Assembly (NCBI RefSeq): GCF_003675385.1
Contig: NZ_RCWZ01000002.1
Span: 434,001 to 498,000 of the forward strand
DNA from: Mucilaginibacter kameinonensis
Lineage (GTDB): Bacteria; Bacteroidota; Bacteroidia; Sphingobacteriales; Sphingobacteriaceae
Direction: 5' to 3'
Length of the DNA: 64,000 nucleotides
The notes under the pieces were generated by a model. That model worked only from the letters and a program-made list of their open reading frames with translations, searched no databases and had not been told where the DNA came from. The position numbers were made by a program, and so were the translations under genes. This document shows, piece after piece, positions 33,984-43,721 of the stretch. Positions within the stretch are counted from its first letter, which is position 1. Each line of letters begins with the position of its first letter.

Positions 33984-35195
33984 ATGAATAACGATAGGCT
34001 CAGGAGTTTACTTGAACAGTATTTTAACGACGCTATAAACGATGCCGACCGTGAAGAGTTGTTCAGTTATCTGAACAATAATCCGGATGATGTATCGGGC
34101 GTTGTTGACGAAGAAATGCTGAACCTTGAGGGTGCTCCAGGGTTTGATAATGCCCGTGCGCAAAAAGTGTTAGCCGATATCAAGGCCGATCCCCGCTTTA
34201 AAGATGATGCCATTATTCCCGTACCTGTTATCGGGAAAAGTAATGTAGTGAAGCTATACGCCGGCTGGGTTAAAATAGCTGCCGCAGTTTTAATTTTTGC
34301 GTCTGTTGGGTTTTACTTTGTTCGCCGCCAAAAAATGGGAGCGGTTAAAAATGAAATAGCAGCCAATAACACGGCCAAAATTGTTCCCGGAAGCAACAAA
34401 GCCATCCTAACGCTGGCAACAGGTAAAAGTATAGTATTGGATAGCGCGGCTAATGGCGCATTGGCCAGCAATGGAAAATGCAAAGTGAATAAAGTTGGTG
34501 ACGGTAAGTTGGTTTATGATGTGCTGCCAAATGCCACCCATGCAGGTGTTAACGCCGTATTGTATAATACCTTAACCATACCGCCGGGCGGCCAGTACCA
34601 GGTGGTACTACCTGATGGTACGCAGGTTTGGTTAAACTCATCATCGTCGTTAAGCTATCCAACCGAATTTACCGGCAACAGTCGTACTGTAAAACTTACC
34701 GGTGAAGCTTACTTTGAAGTAGCAAAAAATAAAGACAAGCCTTTTTATGTAGAGATGAACAATGTGCAAGTGAAAGTATTGGGTACACATTTCAATATCT
34801 CGGCCTATGCTGATGATAATGATCTGACCACCACTTTGCTTGAAGGTTCTGTGCAGATCAGCAAAAATGGTAGCCTGGCCTTATTAAAACCGGGGCAGCA
34901 GGCAGTGATAGGCGGTAACGCAAATACCATAGCGGTTTCAAAGGCGCATATAAACGAAGCGATGGCCTGGAAAAACGGCTATTTCATGTTTAATGATGAT
35001 AATATAGTGGATATCATGAAAAAGGTATCCCGCTGGTATGATGCAGATATTGAATACCAGGGCAACTTTGCTAACCAACGTTTTGGTGGTACGTTTACCC
35101 GCTCAAAAAGCATAACAGATCTGCTGAAAAACCTTGAACAGATAAGTAATGTGCATTTTAAAATTACAGGAAGGAGGATCACCGTTATGCAATAG
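33984..35195 (+). CDS. FecR family anti-sigma factor (orphan)
   Basis: 403 residues. A cytoplasmic N-terminal helical domain (1-90), one membrane helix at about 93-113, the FecR domain (LPDGTQVWLNSSSSLSYP, ARTVKLTGEAYFEVAKN type pattern) and a C-terminal DUF4974-like part (FMFNDDNIVDIMKKVSRWYD, FTRSKSITDLL). It should hold an ECF sigma factor inactive and release it when the SusC receptor signals through its STN domain. The SusC that follows has such a domain. No sigma gene precedes it; upstream genes are divergent permeases. It heads the SusC/SusD operon. Confidence 0.92.
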   Translation: MNNDRLRSLLEQYFNDAINDADREELFSYLNNNPDDVSGVVDEEMLNLEGAPGFDNARAQKVLADIKADPRFKDDAIIPVPVIGKSNVVKLYAGWVKIAAAVLIFASVGFYFVRRQKMGAVKNEIAANNTAKIVPGSNKAILTLATGKSIVLDSAANGALASNGKCKVNKVGDGKLVYDVLPNATHAGVNAVLYNTLTIPPGGQYQVVLPDGTQVWLNSSSSLSYPTEFTGNSRTVKLTGEAYFEVAKNKDKPFYVEMNNVQVKVLGTHFNISAYADDNDLTTTLLEGSVQISKNGSLALLKPGQQAVIGGNANTIAVSKAHINEAMAWKNGYFMFNDDNIVDIMKKVSRWYDADIEYQGNFANQRFGGTFTRSKSITDLLKNLEQISNVHFKITGRRITVMQ

Positions 35196-35249
35196 ATCTA
35201 CACTCTTCAATATCCCCAACCAATTATCTATCAGCATAAAAAATAAAGC

Positions 35250-35273
35250 CAGGAGCGTTTCGGACCGCCCCTG
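35250..35273 (+). promoter_or_regulatory. Intercistronic hairpin between FecR and the first SusC
   Basis: CAGGAGCG (35250-35257) pairs with CGCCCCTG (35266-35273) with one mismatch and an 8-base loop. No T-run follows, so it may be an RNA processing or attenuation site in the 159-bp gap rather than a full terminator. Confidence 0.45.
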
Positions 35274-35354
35274 ACCTAAGCCGTTTTATGGCAATGCCAG
35301 ATAGTAAAACTAATTGCAGCGATTACAACCACTTATTAATAAACTGACATTCAA

Positions 35355-38300
35355 ATGTATAAAAATTTTACTGCATTTACTTGCGGCAAACATCGTGGGC
35401 GCCTATATAAACCTGTGCTTATTATGAAACTGACACTCATTTTGCTAACAGTTACCTTCTTACAGGTGTCTGCCGCAACTTATGCACAGAAAGTTACTTT
35501 AAAGGTTAAACAAACAACTTTAAAAGAAGTTTTTGAAGAGATCAGAAATCAAACCAATTATGATTTTCTGTACAATTCTGAAGACATTAAGTTGGCCAAA
35601 CCGGTAACTGTTGATCTTACCAACGCTACTATAAACCAGGTTATGGACCTGTGTTTAAGCAATCAGTCGTTAACTTATACCATCGACAACAAAACCATTC
35701 TTATCCGCAGAAAAACAGCGGCAGAAAGTAATGCGCCTAAAAAGATCAATGGTAAAGTTGTGGACAGTAAAGGATTACCCTTACCTGGTGTAACTGTAAA
35801 ACAGAAAGGTTCGACGGCTGCCGCCATAACCGATATTAATGGTAATTATTCCATTAACGTTACCGAGCCAAACGCCACTCTGGTATTCTCTTTCGTTGGT
35901 TTCAGAACTAAGGAAGTTGCCCTTAACGGCCGATCTGAAATAAGTGTAATACTTGAAGATGCACCGCAAGACCTTACCGAGGTTGTGGTTGTGGCCTATG
36001 GCGTACAAAGAAAAGAAACCGTAACCGGCGCTATTACATCAATTGGCACCAAAGACCTGGTGCAGTCGCCGGTTGCTAACCTGAGTAATGCGCTGGCCGG
36101 TCGCTTATCAGGCTTAACGGTAACTCAAACCAGCGGTAAACCGGGTGCAGACGGCGCTACATTATATGTACGTGGTGTGGGTACTTACACTGGTCAAACA
36201 GCACCGCTGATCATGGTTGACGGCATTGCCCGCGACAGCTATAATGATATCGACCCTAACGAGGTGGAATCTATCAGTATCCTGAAAGACGCTTCGGCAA
36301 CAGCAGTATATGGTGTGCGTGGTGCAAATGGTGTTATCCTTATTACTACCAAACGAGGTAAAGAAGGTGCACCAAAAGTGAGTGCAACATTCCAGACAGC
36401 GATTTCGCAGTTTTCGAGCATGCCCAACTTTGTTAACTCGTACCAGTATGCTACGCTGTTAAATGAGCAGAGTTATGAAAACTACTGGGTCCAGCATTCA
36501 AGGGATGCCGATGTGAAAACCTGGAACGACTTCGCTACCAAACGTGATGCTAACTGGATCAAAGACGCGACGATATACTACTCGCCCGAAGACCTGAAGT
36601 ATTATCAAAACGCGCATACGCCAACTATTAACGGGCAGGCAAACCCTTATTATGATCCGTATGGTCACCCTGATCAGGACTGGAAAAAACAGATCTTCAA
36701 TAAGTTTGCTCCTCAAACACAGGTAAACGCCAACATTACCGGCGGTACTAAGGCAACCAAATACTTTGTTTCCTTGGGCTATTTGGCACAAGGCGGTTTG
36801 TTCAACACCGATTATATGCCTTTTTCTGACGAGATGCAGTTTAAAAAGAAACGTTATAACCTGCGCTCAAACCTCGATTTTGATGTAAACAGCGATTTCA
36901 GGGTGTCTGTAGATGTATCAACTCAATACGTAACCATCACCGGTATGGATAACGATGGCTACACCTGGGAAAAACGTATTTTATGGTCATCGCCGCTTGG
37001 TTCTCCCGGTATTATAAACGGCAAGTTTGTAGTGCCTTTCTCTAATCAAAACGATCAGCTTAACCCGCTGTACGCTATCGCCAACAGCAACAACTACAAT
37101 ATTACAACCAATAGTACCTTAAACTCGGCCATCAAATTAACCTATAAATTAGATGATATTACCCCTGGTTTATCGGTAAACGCCCGTGGTGCTTATGATA
37201 GTTATTTCCAGAGCCGTACTGGTGGTAAATACACACCGTTATTGTACGGTTTGCGTCCAAATCCTAACGGCAATAAGCTCGATCCTATCCTGGTACAGCT
37301 AACCAATGACGTTGCGCCAGCCCGCTGGACAGATTTTTACACCGATAAATGGCGTAAGGTATATGGTGAGTTCTCTATCAACTATAACCGTGTATTTGCT
37401 AAAAAACACACGGTAACCGCGTTGATCCTTGCCAATGCCGAGAAAAAATACGATCCGAATTTGCTGTATGACCTTCCGCACGCTTACGAAGGTGTATCGG
37501 GTAGGGTAACTTATAATTATGCAGACCGTTACCTGGCCGAGTATAACATGGGTTATAACGGTTCGGAAAACTTCCCTGAAGGTAAAAGGTTCGGTTTCCT
37601 GCCTGCATATTCATTAGGATGGATTGCAAGTAATGAGTCGTTTTTTCCTAAAACCGATTATATAACTTATTTAAAAATCCGCGGATCATTAGGTAAAGTA
37701 GGTAATGACGGGATCAATATTCCCGGTACAAACACGTCAGCCCGTTACCTTTACCTGCCTGATACCTGGCAATATGTAAATGGTTACAACGCTGGCGGTG
37801 GTTATACATTTGGTACGCTTAATGATCGTAACAGGATCCAGGGGGCTCAGGAAAACGTATTGGGTAACCCTAATGTTACCTGGGAAACAGCAACCAAATC
37901 AAACATCGGTTTGGAAACTCACCTGTTTAATGATCGTCTTTCGCTTATTTATGATCACTATAACGAGCATCGTAAAAACATCCTTTCATACAAAGGCAGT
38001 GTACCAGGCATAGTGCAGGCAACCCTGCCTCCGTACAACCTGGGCGAAGTAAAGAACTGGGGCGATGAGATTGAACTGAGCTATACCAGTGCTCCTGGTA
38101 AATTTACCTGGTGGATAAAAGGTAATGCCTCAACAAACCACAACAAGATCCTGTTTAAAGATGAAGCGATTGCGCCGGGCTTAGAGTACCAGGCAGCTAC
38201 CGGTCGTCCTATCAACCAGGGCTCATACCTGCAGGCCGATGGGCTTTATACTTCATGGTCGCAGTTATACAAAATTGATGGTAACGGCAACCCGATACTT

Positions 38301-38954
38301 TCACAGCCTGTTTTGGCGGTTGGCGCCGATGGCAAACCATACAACAACGCGGCGGGTAACCCGGTTTATCAGAAAGATTTGGGTTATGCCGGTGCGCCTT
38401 TACAACCGGGTGAGGTTAGGCTTAAAGACGTTAATGGCGATGGTGTCATCAATGAAAAAGACTATGTACGCTCTGGTAAAACCGACTTGCCTACATTGAG
38501 CTACGGTGTATCATTTGGCTTTAGCTTTCATGGTTTTGATTTTTCGGCCTTGTTCCAGGGGCAATCAGGGGTGGCTAAATATGCCATGCAGGAGTTGCAC
38601 TTTAACAAGCAGCAATCATTGTTTGATGTGGATTTGAACAGGTACACCCAGGATCGTTATGACCATGGCGACCGTATTGATTTCCCTATTGCTGCATATA
38701 ATCAGGATGCAGCTTACAATACCTTCTTTTTAAAAAGCACCGCTTTTGTACGATTGAAAAACGCGGAAATAGGCTATACGCTTAAACCCGAGCTTTTGAA
38801 AAAGATAGGCGTTCGCTCGGCCCGTTTTTATATCAACGGATATAACCTGTATACATGGTCGCCAAACAAGATCTGGGGCGATCCTGAAAACTTAGGTTAC
38901 ATCGGTTATCCGCTTACCCGCACCTATAACGTAGGCGTTAATGTTAATTTTTAA
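35355..38954 (+). CDS. SusC/RagA family TonB-linked outer membrane protein with STN domain
   Basis: 1199 residues. A signal peptide (core MKLTLILLTVTFLQVSAATY) follows a 23-residue extension often seen in this genus; the shorter start at 35424 is possible. Domains in order: STN (about 45-125), carboxypeptidase-like regulatory beta-sandwich (about 130-215), TonB plug (about 225-335, ANGVILITTKRG), then the 22-strand barrel. SusC proteins import oligosaccharides or peptides with a SusD lid. The STN domain links the receptor to the FecR gene immediately upstream. The gene is complete and is followed 15 bases later by its SusD partner. The substrate is unknown. Confidence 0.93.
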   Translation: MYKNFTAFTCGKHRGRLYKPVLIMKLTLILLTVTFLQVSAATYAQKVTLKVKQTTLKEVFEEIRNQTNYDFLYNSEDIKLAKPVTVDLTNATINQVMDLCLSNQSLTYTIDNKTILIRRKTAAESNAPKKINGKVVDSKGLPLPGVTVKQKGSTAAAITDINGNYSINVTEPNATLVFSFVGFRTKEVALNGRSEISVILEDAPQDLTEVVVVAYGVQRKETVTGAITSIGTKDLVQSPVANLSNALAGRLSGLTVTQTSGKPGADGATLYVRGVGTYTGQTAPLIMVDGIARDSYNDIDPNEVESISILKDASATAVYGVRGANGVILITTKRGKEGAPKVSATFQTAISQFSSMPNFVNSYQYATLLNEQSYENYWVQHSRDADVKTWNDFATKRDANWIKDATIYYSPEDLKYYQNAHTPTINGQANPYYDPYGHPDQDWKKQIFNKFAPQTQVNANITGGTKATKYFVSLGYLAQGGLFNTDYMPFSDEMQFKKKRYNLRSNLDFDVNSDFRVSVDVSTQYVTITGMDNDGYTWEKRILWSSPLGSPGIINGKFVVPFSNQNDQLNPLYAIANSNNYNITTNSTLNSAIKLTYKLDDITPGLSVNARGAYDSYFQSRTGGKYTPLLYGLRPNPNGNKLDPILVQLTNDVAPARWTDFYTDKWRKVYGEFSINYNRVFAKKHTVTALILANAEKKYDPNLLYDLPHAYEGVSGRVTYNYADRYLAEYNMGYNGSENFPEGKRFGFLPAYSLGWIASNESFFPKTDYITYLKIRGSLGKVGNDGINIPGTNTSARYLYLPDTWQYVNGYNAGGGYTFGTLNDRNRIQGAQENVLGNPNVTWETATKSNIGLETHLFNDRLSLIYDHYNEHRKNILSYKGSVPGIVQATLPPYNLGEVKNWGDEIELSYTSAPGKFTWWIKGNASTNHNKILFKDEAIAPGLEYQAATGRPINQGSYLQADGLYTSWSQLYKIDGNGNPILSQPVLAVGADGKPYNNAAGNPVYQKDLGYAGAPLQPGEVRLKDVNGDGVINEKDYVRSGKTDLPTLSYGVSFGFSFHGFDFSALFQGQSGVAKYAMQELHFNKQQSLFDVDLNRYTQDRYDHGDRIDFPIAAYNQDAAYNTFFLKSTAFVRLKNAEIGYTLKPELLKKIGVRSARFYINGYNLYTWSPNKIWGDPENLGYIGYPLTRTYNVGVNVNF

Positions 38955-38969
38955 TCATAAAATATAGCA

Positions 38970-40826
38970 ATGATGAAAAGAACAAATATTATTTTACTGC
39001 TTGTGGCTTGTTTCATAGGTGGTATGCTTTCAACAAGCTGTAAAAAAACTTTTCTTGAAAAGCCTAAAGGCGGTGCGGTAACAGTTGATACCATTTTTGA
39101 TACCCGCAACCAGGCGCAGTACGCGGTAGCCCAAATGTATATGTTATGTGTGAGGGGATACTTTCCTGAAACTTATGACGGCTGCCGTCCCGAAGCAGTT
39201 ACCGATCAGCTTTATATCATTCACCCGGCTTATGACTGGGCCTCAAATACCATTAACACTGGTTCATACATTACCGGTAACATGAGTGCCGATAATAACT
39301 GCGATTATGGTTTTGGCCAGGATAACGGGGCCGGTTTTTACTGGCACTATAAAGGCATCAGGCAAGCTAACCTGGTATTGAAAAATATCGATAAAGTAGC
39401 AGACGCTGATAACGCCTGGAAAACCGATGTTAAAGGACAAGCATTGTTTTGCCGTGCTATGCAGCATTATGAATTGTTCAGGTATTATGGAGGTGTGCCT
39501 ATTGTAAACAAACCACTTGATGGTACCCTGAAAATTGCAATCCCGCGCAGTTCGGTACAATCAGTTGTTGATAGTGTGGTTAAATGGTGCGACCAGGCCG
39601 CGTCAATGTTGCCTGCAACCCGTCCTTCTGCCGATTTTGGTCGCGTTACCAAGCTGGCAGCTATGGCTTTAAAAGCAAGGATCTTACTGTATGCAGCAAG
39701 CCCGCTTTATAATACCCCTGGCAATATGAAAGGCGATGTATCTGGCGCAAGGTTTAATGACACCCGCGATACGGTGTTAGCTTATGCCAGCTATGATAAA
39801 GAGCGCTGGAACAAAGCTGCCAAAGCTGCTAAAGATGTGATTGATAATGCCGCTGCTGGTGGTGTTTCCCTGTTAAATACAGGACATCCGCTAACAACCG
39901 GTGAAACATACGCCACGTTGGGTGACTATGAGTCGGTATGGAATGTGTTTGCCAACCAGGAGCTAATCTTGGTTAATACTTCAAACCAGGTTCCGAGTTC
40001 TGCTGGCTGGGCTGATGGTTCTGCATGGGGCCAGTACCTTTCATCAAAATTACGTTTGGCGCAGTGGGGTGTTAAAAACAATGTACCTATCGAGTTTATA
40101 CAGCAGTATGAAAAAATTGATGGCACCAAATGGACAATGCCTGCAAGCGGCACCGATTTACCGGTTGATGCAGCAGCATGGAACCTTGACCCGCGTTTTT
40201 ATCAAACCATTGCTTATGATGGTAAATACTACAGCAGCCAGCGCGGTATTCTTGCTTACTACAAAAAAGGCGATTACAGTACCGATGGTAACCTGGCCAG
40301 CAGTGATGCCGGTGTAGATGGTTACGCTACTGAAACCTACAAATTTGTTGCAAGGGTTGATAACATGACCGATAACCATTTTGCGTGGCCGGTTTTCCGC
40401 CTTGCCGAGTTTTACCTTGGTTATGCCGAAGCGCTTAACGAATACCAGGGCCCAAGTGCCGAAGCTGCAAATTATCTGAACAAGATCAGGCAACGTGCCG
40501 GGATGCCTGATAAAAACCCGGCCACTATTGATGCGTTCAGGGACGCGGTTCAGAATGAGGAAACCATTGAGTTTGCTTATGAGGGACACCGCTATAATGA
40601 CCTGAACCGCTGGTTAAAAGCCAAAACTGTATTGAATACGGTGTTGCACGGTATTCAAACCACTGCCAGGAACGTTGGCGGACAGTTAAAACGTACATGG
40701 ACAACAGTTCCATTTGTTACAAGGGTGTTCCCTGCCAAATACTACTATGTACCATTCCCAAGTACCGAGATCAGTTTGAGGTATTTAGGTAACAGTAGTT
40801 GGGACGGACAAAATCCAGGTTGGTAA
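38970..40826 (+). CDS. SusD/RagB family nutrient-binding outer membrane lipoprotein
   Basis: 618 residues. A lipoprotein signal peptide ends at LSTSC (Cys24), followed by KKTFLEKPKGG, the usual SusD beginning. TPR-rich helical body with a typical NEETIEFAYEGHRYNDLNRW region near the end and a C-terminal WDGQNPGW. It forms the surface lid of the upstream SusC channel and binds the ligand. The next gene is a second SusC, 34 bases on. Confidence 0.93.
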   Translation: MMKRTNIILLLVACFIGGMLSTSCKKTFLEKPKGGAVTVDTIFDTRNQAQYAVAQMYMLCVRGYFPETYDGCRPEAVTDQLYIIHPAYDWASNTINTGSYITGNMSADNNCDYGFGQDNGAGFYWHYKGIRQANLVLKNIDKVADADNAWKTDVKGQALFCRAMQHYELFRYYGGVPIVNKPLDGTLKIAIPRSSVQSVVDSVVKWCDQAASMLPATRPSADFGRVTKLAAMALKARILLYAASPLYNTPGNMKGDVSGARFNDTRDTVLAYASYDKERWNKAAKAAKDVIDNAAAGGVSLLNTGHPLTTGETYATLGDYESVWNVFANQELILVNTSNQVPSSAGWADGSAWGQYLSSKLRLAQWGVKNNVPIEFIQQYEKIDGTKWTMPASGTDLPVDAAAWNLDPRFYQTIAYDGKYYSSQRGILAYYKKGDYSTDGNLASSDAGVDGYATETYKFVARVDNMTDNHFAWPVFRLAEFYLGYAEALNEYQGPSAEAANYLNKIRQRAGMPDKNPATIDAFRDAVQNEETIEFAYEGHRYNDLNRWLKAKTVLNTVLHGIQTTARNVGGQLKRTWTTVPFVTRVFPAKYYYVPFPSTEISLRYLGNSSWDGQNPGW

Positions 40827-40860
40827 TAGGCTTTTACACATTAACAATTAGTGAAAAACA

Positions 40861-43698
40861 ATGAAAAAAGATTATAAAAACTTTTTGGCCTGGATGCTTG
40901 CGTTCTGCAGTTTTTCGGCGGCAAACGCCCAAACTGCAGGTACGGCACCGGCCGACACTATAAAAAAGGCAAGCTCCTATAAAGACTTTGTTGACGGCGG
41001 CTTGAGAATAGATAAAGCATGGCGTAATACAGGGGCGGTTTTCACGCTTTCGGGCGAAGACTTAACCCGCATGACCTCGGGAAACCTGCTTAATACATTA
41101 CAGGGCCGCATTCCGGGTTTAACCGTAGTTACCGGATCGGGCGAGCCAGGTTATGATAACCCAACCTTTTATATGAGAGGGGTGAGCAGCTGGAACCTTC
41201 AGGGTAACCAGGTGTTGATTTACCTTGATGGTTTCCAGGTTGATATGGGTGCAATCAGCGGTCTGTCGGCTTATGAAATTGAATCGGTTACCTTACTTAA
41301 AGATGCTGCTGCATTGGCAGTTTACGGACTTGAAGGTGGTTCGGGCGTATTAAGTATCCGCACCAAAAAAGGTGCTGTTTTAAACAAAACACAGGTATTT
41401 GTAAATGGTAAATATGGCATTCTGAGCCCTATCGACCTGCCAAAGGTGATGGATGCTTACGGTTATACCACAAACTATAACAATGCGCTAACCAACGATG
41501 GTTTGCCAATTAAATATGCTAATCCGGAGTTATACAAGGCCGCTAATGATCCTTTTCACCCGAATGTGAACTGGTATGATCAGCTGCTTAAAAAAACTTC
41601 GGCTATCCAGGATTATAACTTTGGTTTCCGTGGTGGCAATAACACAGCCAAGTTTTTTGTACTGATGAACTATACCAATTTTGAAGGTTTATACAAAAAC
41701 GCCGACATCATTGATAAGGATTTTGGTACTAATGCAAAATACACCAAGTTAAACCTCAGGGCAAATATTGAGTTACAACTGAATAAAAACCTGGTGGTAA
41801 CAGCCAATATCAGCGGTATTACCGAAGATAGAAATACGCCTTCAGGCTTTACCGCAGATCAGCTGTTTAACAATATTATGGCTATCCCGGCAGCTGCTTT
41901 CCCGGTTAAAAACCCTAACGGCACCTGGGGTAACAGCTCGGTATATAAATTTAACCCTATACAGCTTTTACAGCAAAACGGCGTTTATCAGTCACATACC
42001 CGTAACCTGCAAACCAATTTCAGCTTTGTGCAAAAACTGGATAAGTTAACCAAAGGTCTCGACCTTAAAGGTGAAGTATCTTTTGCCAACCAGTATGTAG
42101 GTATCTACCAAAAACAATTCTCGGTAAACTCGTACGAAATTACCGGTCAGGATGCACAGGGTAATGCTATTTATGGCTCAACCCCGGTAACACCTATCAG
42201 TCAATCGAGCAGTGATGGCGGGGGGGCACACTGGAACCGTACAACTGTTAGGATGGGTTTTGATTATGACCGTACTTTCGGCAAATCAACCTTTACGGGT
42301 ATGATCCAGGCACGCAGGCAGGGCTATACGCATGACGGCATCGTGTACCAGGTGCGTACACAAGGTATTGCCGGTAATGTAACTTACGATTACGATAAAA
42401 AATACATCGTTGATCTTTCAGGTTCATACAGCGGATCTGCTGATTTTGGCCCCGGTCATCGTTATGGCTGGTTCCCGGCTGTTGGTTTAGGCTGGATTGC
42501 TTCAAAAGAAGATTTCCTGAAGGATAACTCAACCATTAACTTCCTGAAGGTACGTGCTTCATATGGTACTGTGGGTAACATCAATGAGGCTTACCGCTTT
42601 TTATACCAGCAATTTGCAGTTGGCGCACCAGGTTGGATCACAGGTACAGGTAACACCGGGCACGGAGGCTTGACCGAAGGCCCTTTTGCCAATCTTGATT
42701 TTGCCTGGGAGAAAAAAACAACCTTTAACGTTGGTTTAGATTTCACCTTATGGAAAAACCTTTCGGGTACATTAGATGTGTTTACCGAAAAACGTACCGG
42801 CATCCTTGAAGTTCCGACAGCAAGTGTACCTGATTATACCGGCTTTAACTTGCAATATGCTAACACCGGCGAAGTACACAACAAAGGTTTGGAAGCATCA
42901 TTGAAGTATGAGCAAAATGATAACAAATTCAAATATTATGTAGGCGGTTCATTTGCTTATGCCCGCAACAAAATAGTTAAGCGTTCGGAAAATCCGCAGC
43001 CGTATAGCTACCTGTATACCCAAGGCTATCCTATTGGCCAAATGAAGGGACTGGTATATACAGGTTTTTACCAGCAGTCGGATTTTGATGCTAACGGTAA
43101 CCTTAAACCGGGTATTGCAGCATCATCATATACCAATGTTAAGCCAGGCGACCTGAAATTTAAAGACCAGGATGGTAACGGTATCATCAATGATTATGAC
43201 AAGGTGCCAATGAAGTATTCAGTACTCCCTGAAATTACTTTAGGTTTTAACCTTGGCTTCAAATACGCGGGTTTTGATTTTGACGCGTATCTGCAGGGCG
43301 TATTGCACCGTACTGTGAGCTTGTTAAATTCTGCTTATACCTATACCCATCCTTTTGTATTCAATAATAACATCTCTGAGTTTTCGGCAAATAGCTGGAC
43401 GCCTCAAAACGCCGCAACTGCTACCTCGCCGCGGTTATCAACGCTTGCAAATCCTAATAACGACCAACAATCTGATTTCTGGATGCGCAACGGCAACTTC
43501 CTGAAACTGCGCAGTGTTGAATTAGGTTATACGCTACCTCAGCGCGGATTTTTAAGGAAGCTGGATGCTGTAAGGGTTTTCGTGAATGGTACCAACCTGT
43601 TTACATGGGATAAAATAGAAAGCCTTGAAGCCGAGCGCCTTTCAATGGGCTATCCTTTGGTAAAAGCAGTAACATTTGGTATGAAAGTGAAATTGTAG
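40861..43698 (+). CDS. Second SusC/RagA-type TonB-linked protein, short form without N-terminal domains
   Basis: 945 residues, about 250 shorter than the first SusC. After the signal peptide (to about ANAQ) the plug begins almost at once (TLSGEDLTRMTSGNLLNTLQG at about 61-81). Neither the STN nor the carboxypeptidase-like domain is present. The plug motif ends GGSGVLSIRTKKG and the barrel is complete. Without STN it should not signal to FecR, so it would be a transporter only, expressed with the first pair. The TonB contact sequence is not obvious by eye. Confidence 0.9.
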   Translation: MKKDYKNFLAWMLAFCSFSAANAQTAGTAPADTIKKASSYKDFVDGGLRIDKAWRNTGAVFTLSGEDLTRMTSGNLLNTLQGRIPGLTVVTGSGEPGYDNPTFYMRGVSSWNLQGNQVLIYLDGFQVDMGAISGLSAYEIESVTLLKDAAALAVYGLEGGSGVLSIRTKKGAVLNKTQVFVNGKYGILSPIDLPKVMDAYGYTTNYNNALTNDGLPIKYANPELYKAANDPFHPNVNWYDQLLKKTSAIQDYNFGFRGGNNTAKFFVLMNYTNFEGLYKNADIIDKDFGTNAKYTKLNLRANIELQLNKNLVVTANISGITEDRNTPSGFTADQLFNNIMAIPAAAFPVKNPNGTWGNSSVYKFNPIQLLQQNGVYQSHTRNLQTNFSFVQKLDKLTKGLDLKGEVSFANQYVGIYQKQFSVNSYEITGQDAQGNAIYGSTPVTPISQSSSDGGGAHWNRTTVRMGFDYDRTFGKSTFTGMIQARRQGYTHDGIVYQVRTQGIAGNVTYDYDKKYIVDLSGSYSGSADFGPGHRYGWFPAVGLGWIASKEDFLKDNSTINFLKVRASYGTVGNINEAYRFLYQQFAVGAPGWITGTGNTGHGGLTEGPFANLDFAWEKKTTFNVGLDFTLWKNLSGTLDVFTEKRTGILEVPTASVPDYTGFNLQYANTGEVHNKGLEASLKYEQNDNKFKYYVGGSFAYARNKIVKRSENPQPYSYLYTQGYPIGQMKGLVYTGFYQQSDFDANGNLKPGIAASSYTNVKPGDLKFKDQDGNGIINDYDKVPMKYSVLPEITLGFNLGFKYAGFDFDAYLQGVLHRTVSLLNSAYTYTHPFVFNNNISEFSANSWTPQNAATATSPRLSTLANPNNDQQSDFWMRNGNFLKLRSVELGYTLPQRGFLRKLDAVRVFVNGTNLFTWDKIESLEAERLSMGYPLVKAVTFGMKVKL

Positions 43699-43721
43699 TA
43701 TTAAAATTTGATTGCAAGGAA

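Noticed and set aside
40158-40589. 143-codon minus-strand frame opposite the first SusD
   Set aside because: It is antisense to a secure SusD gene with no promoter or domain.
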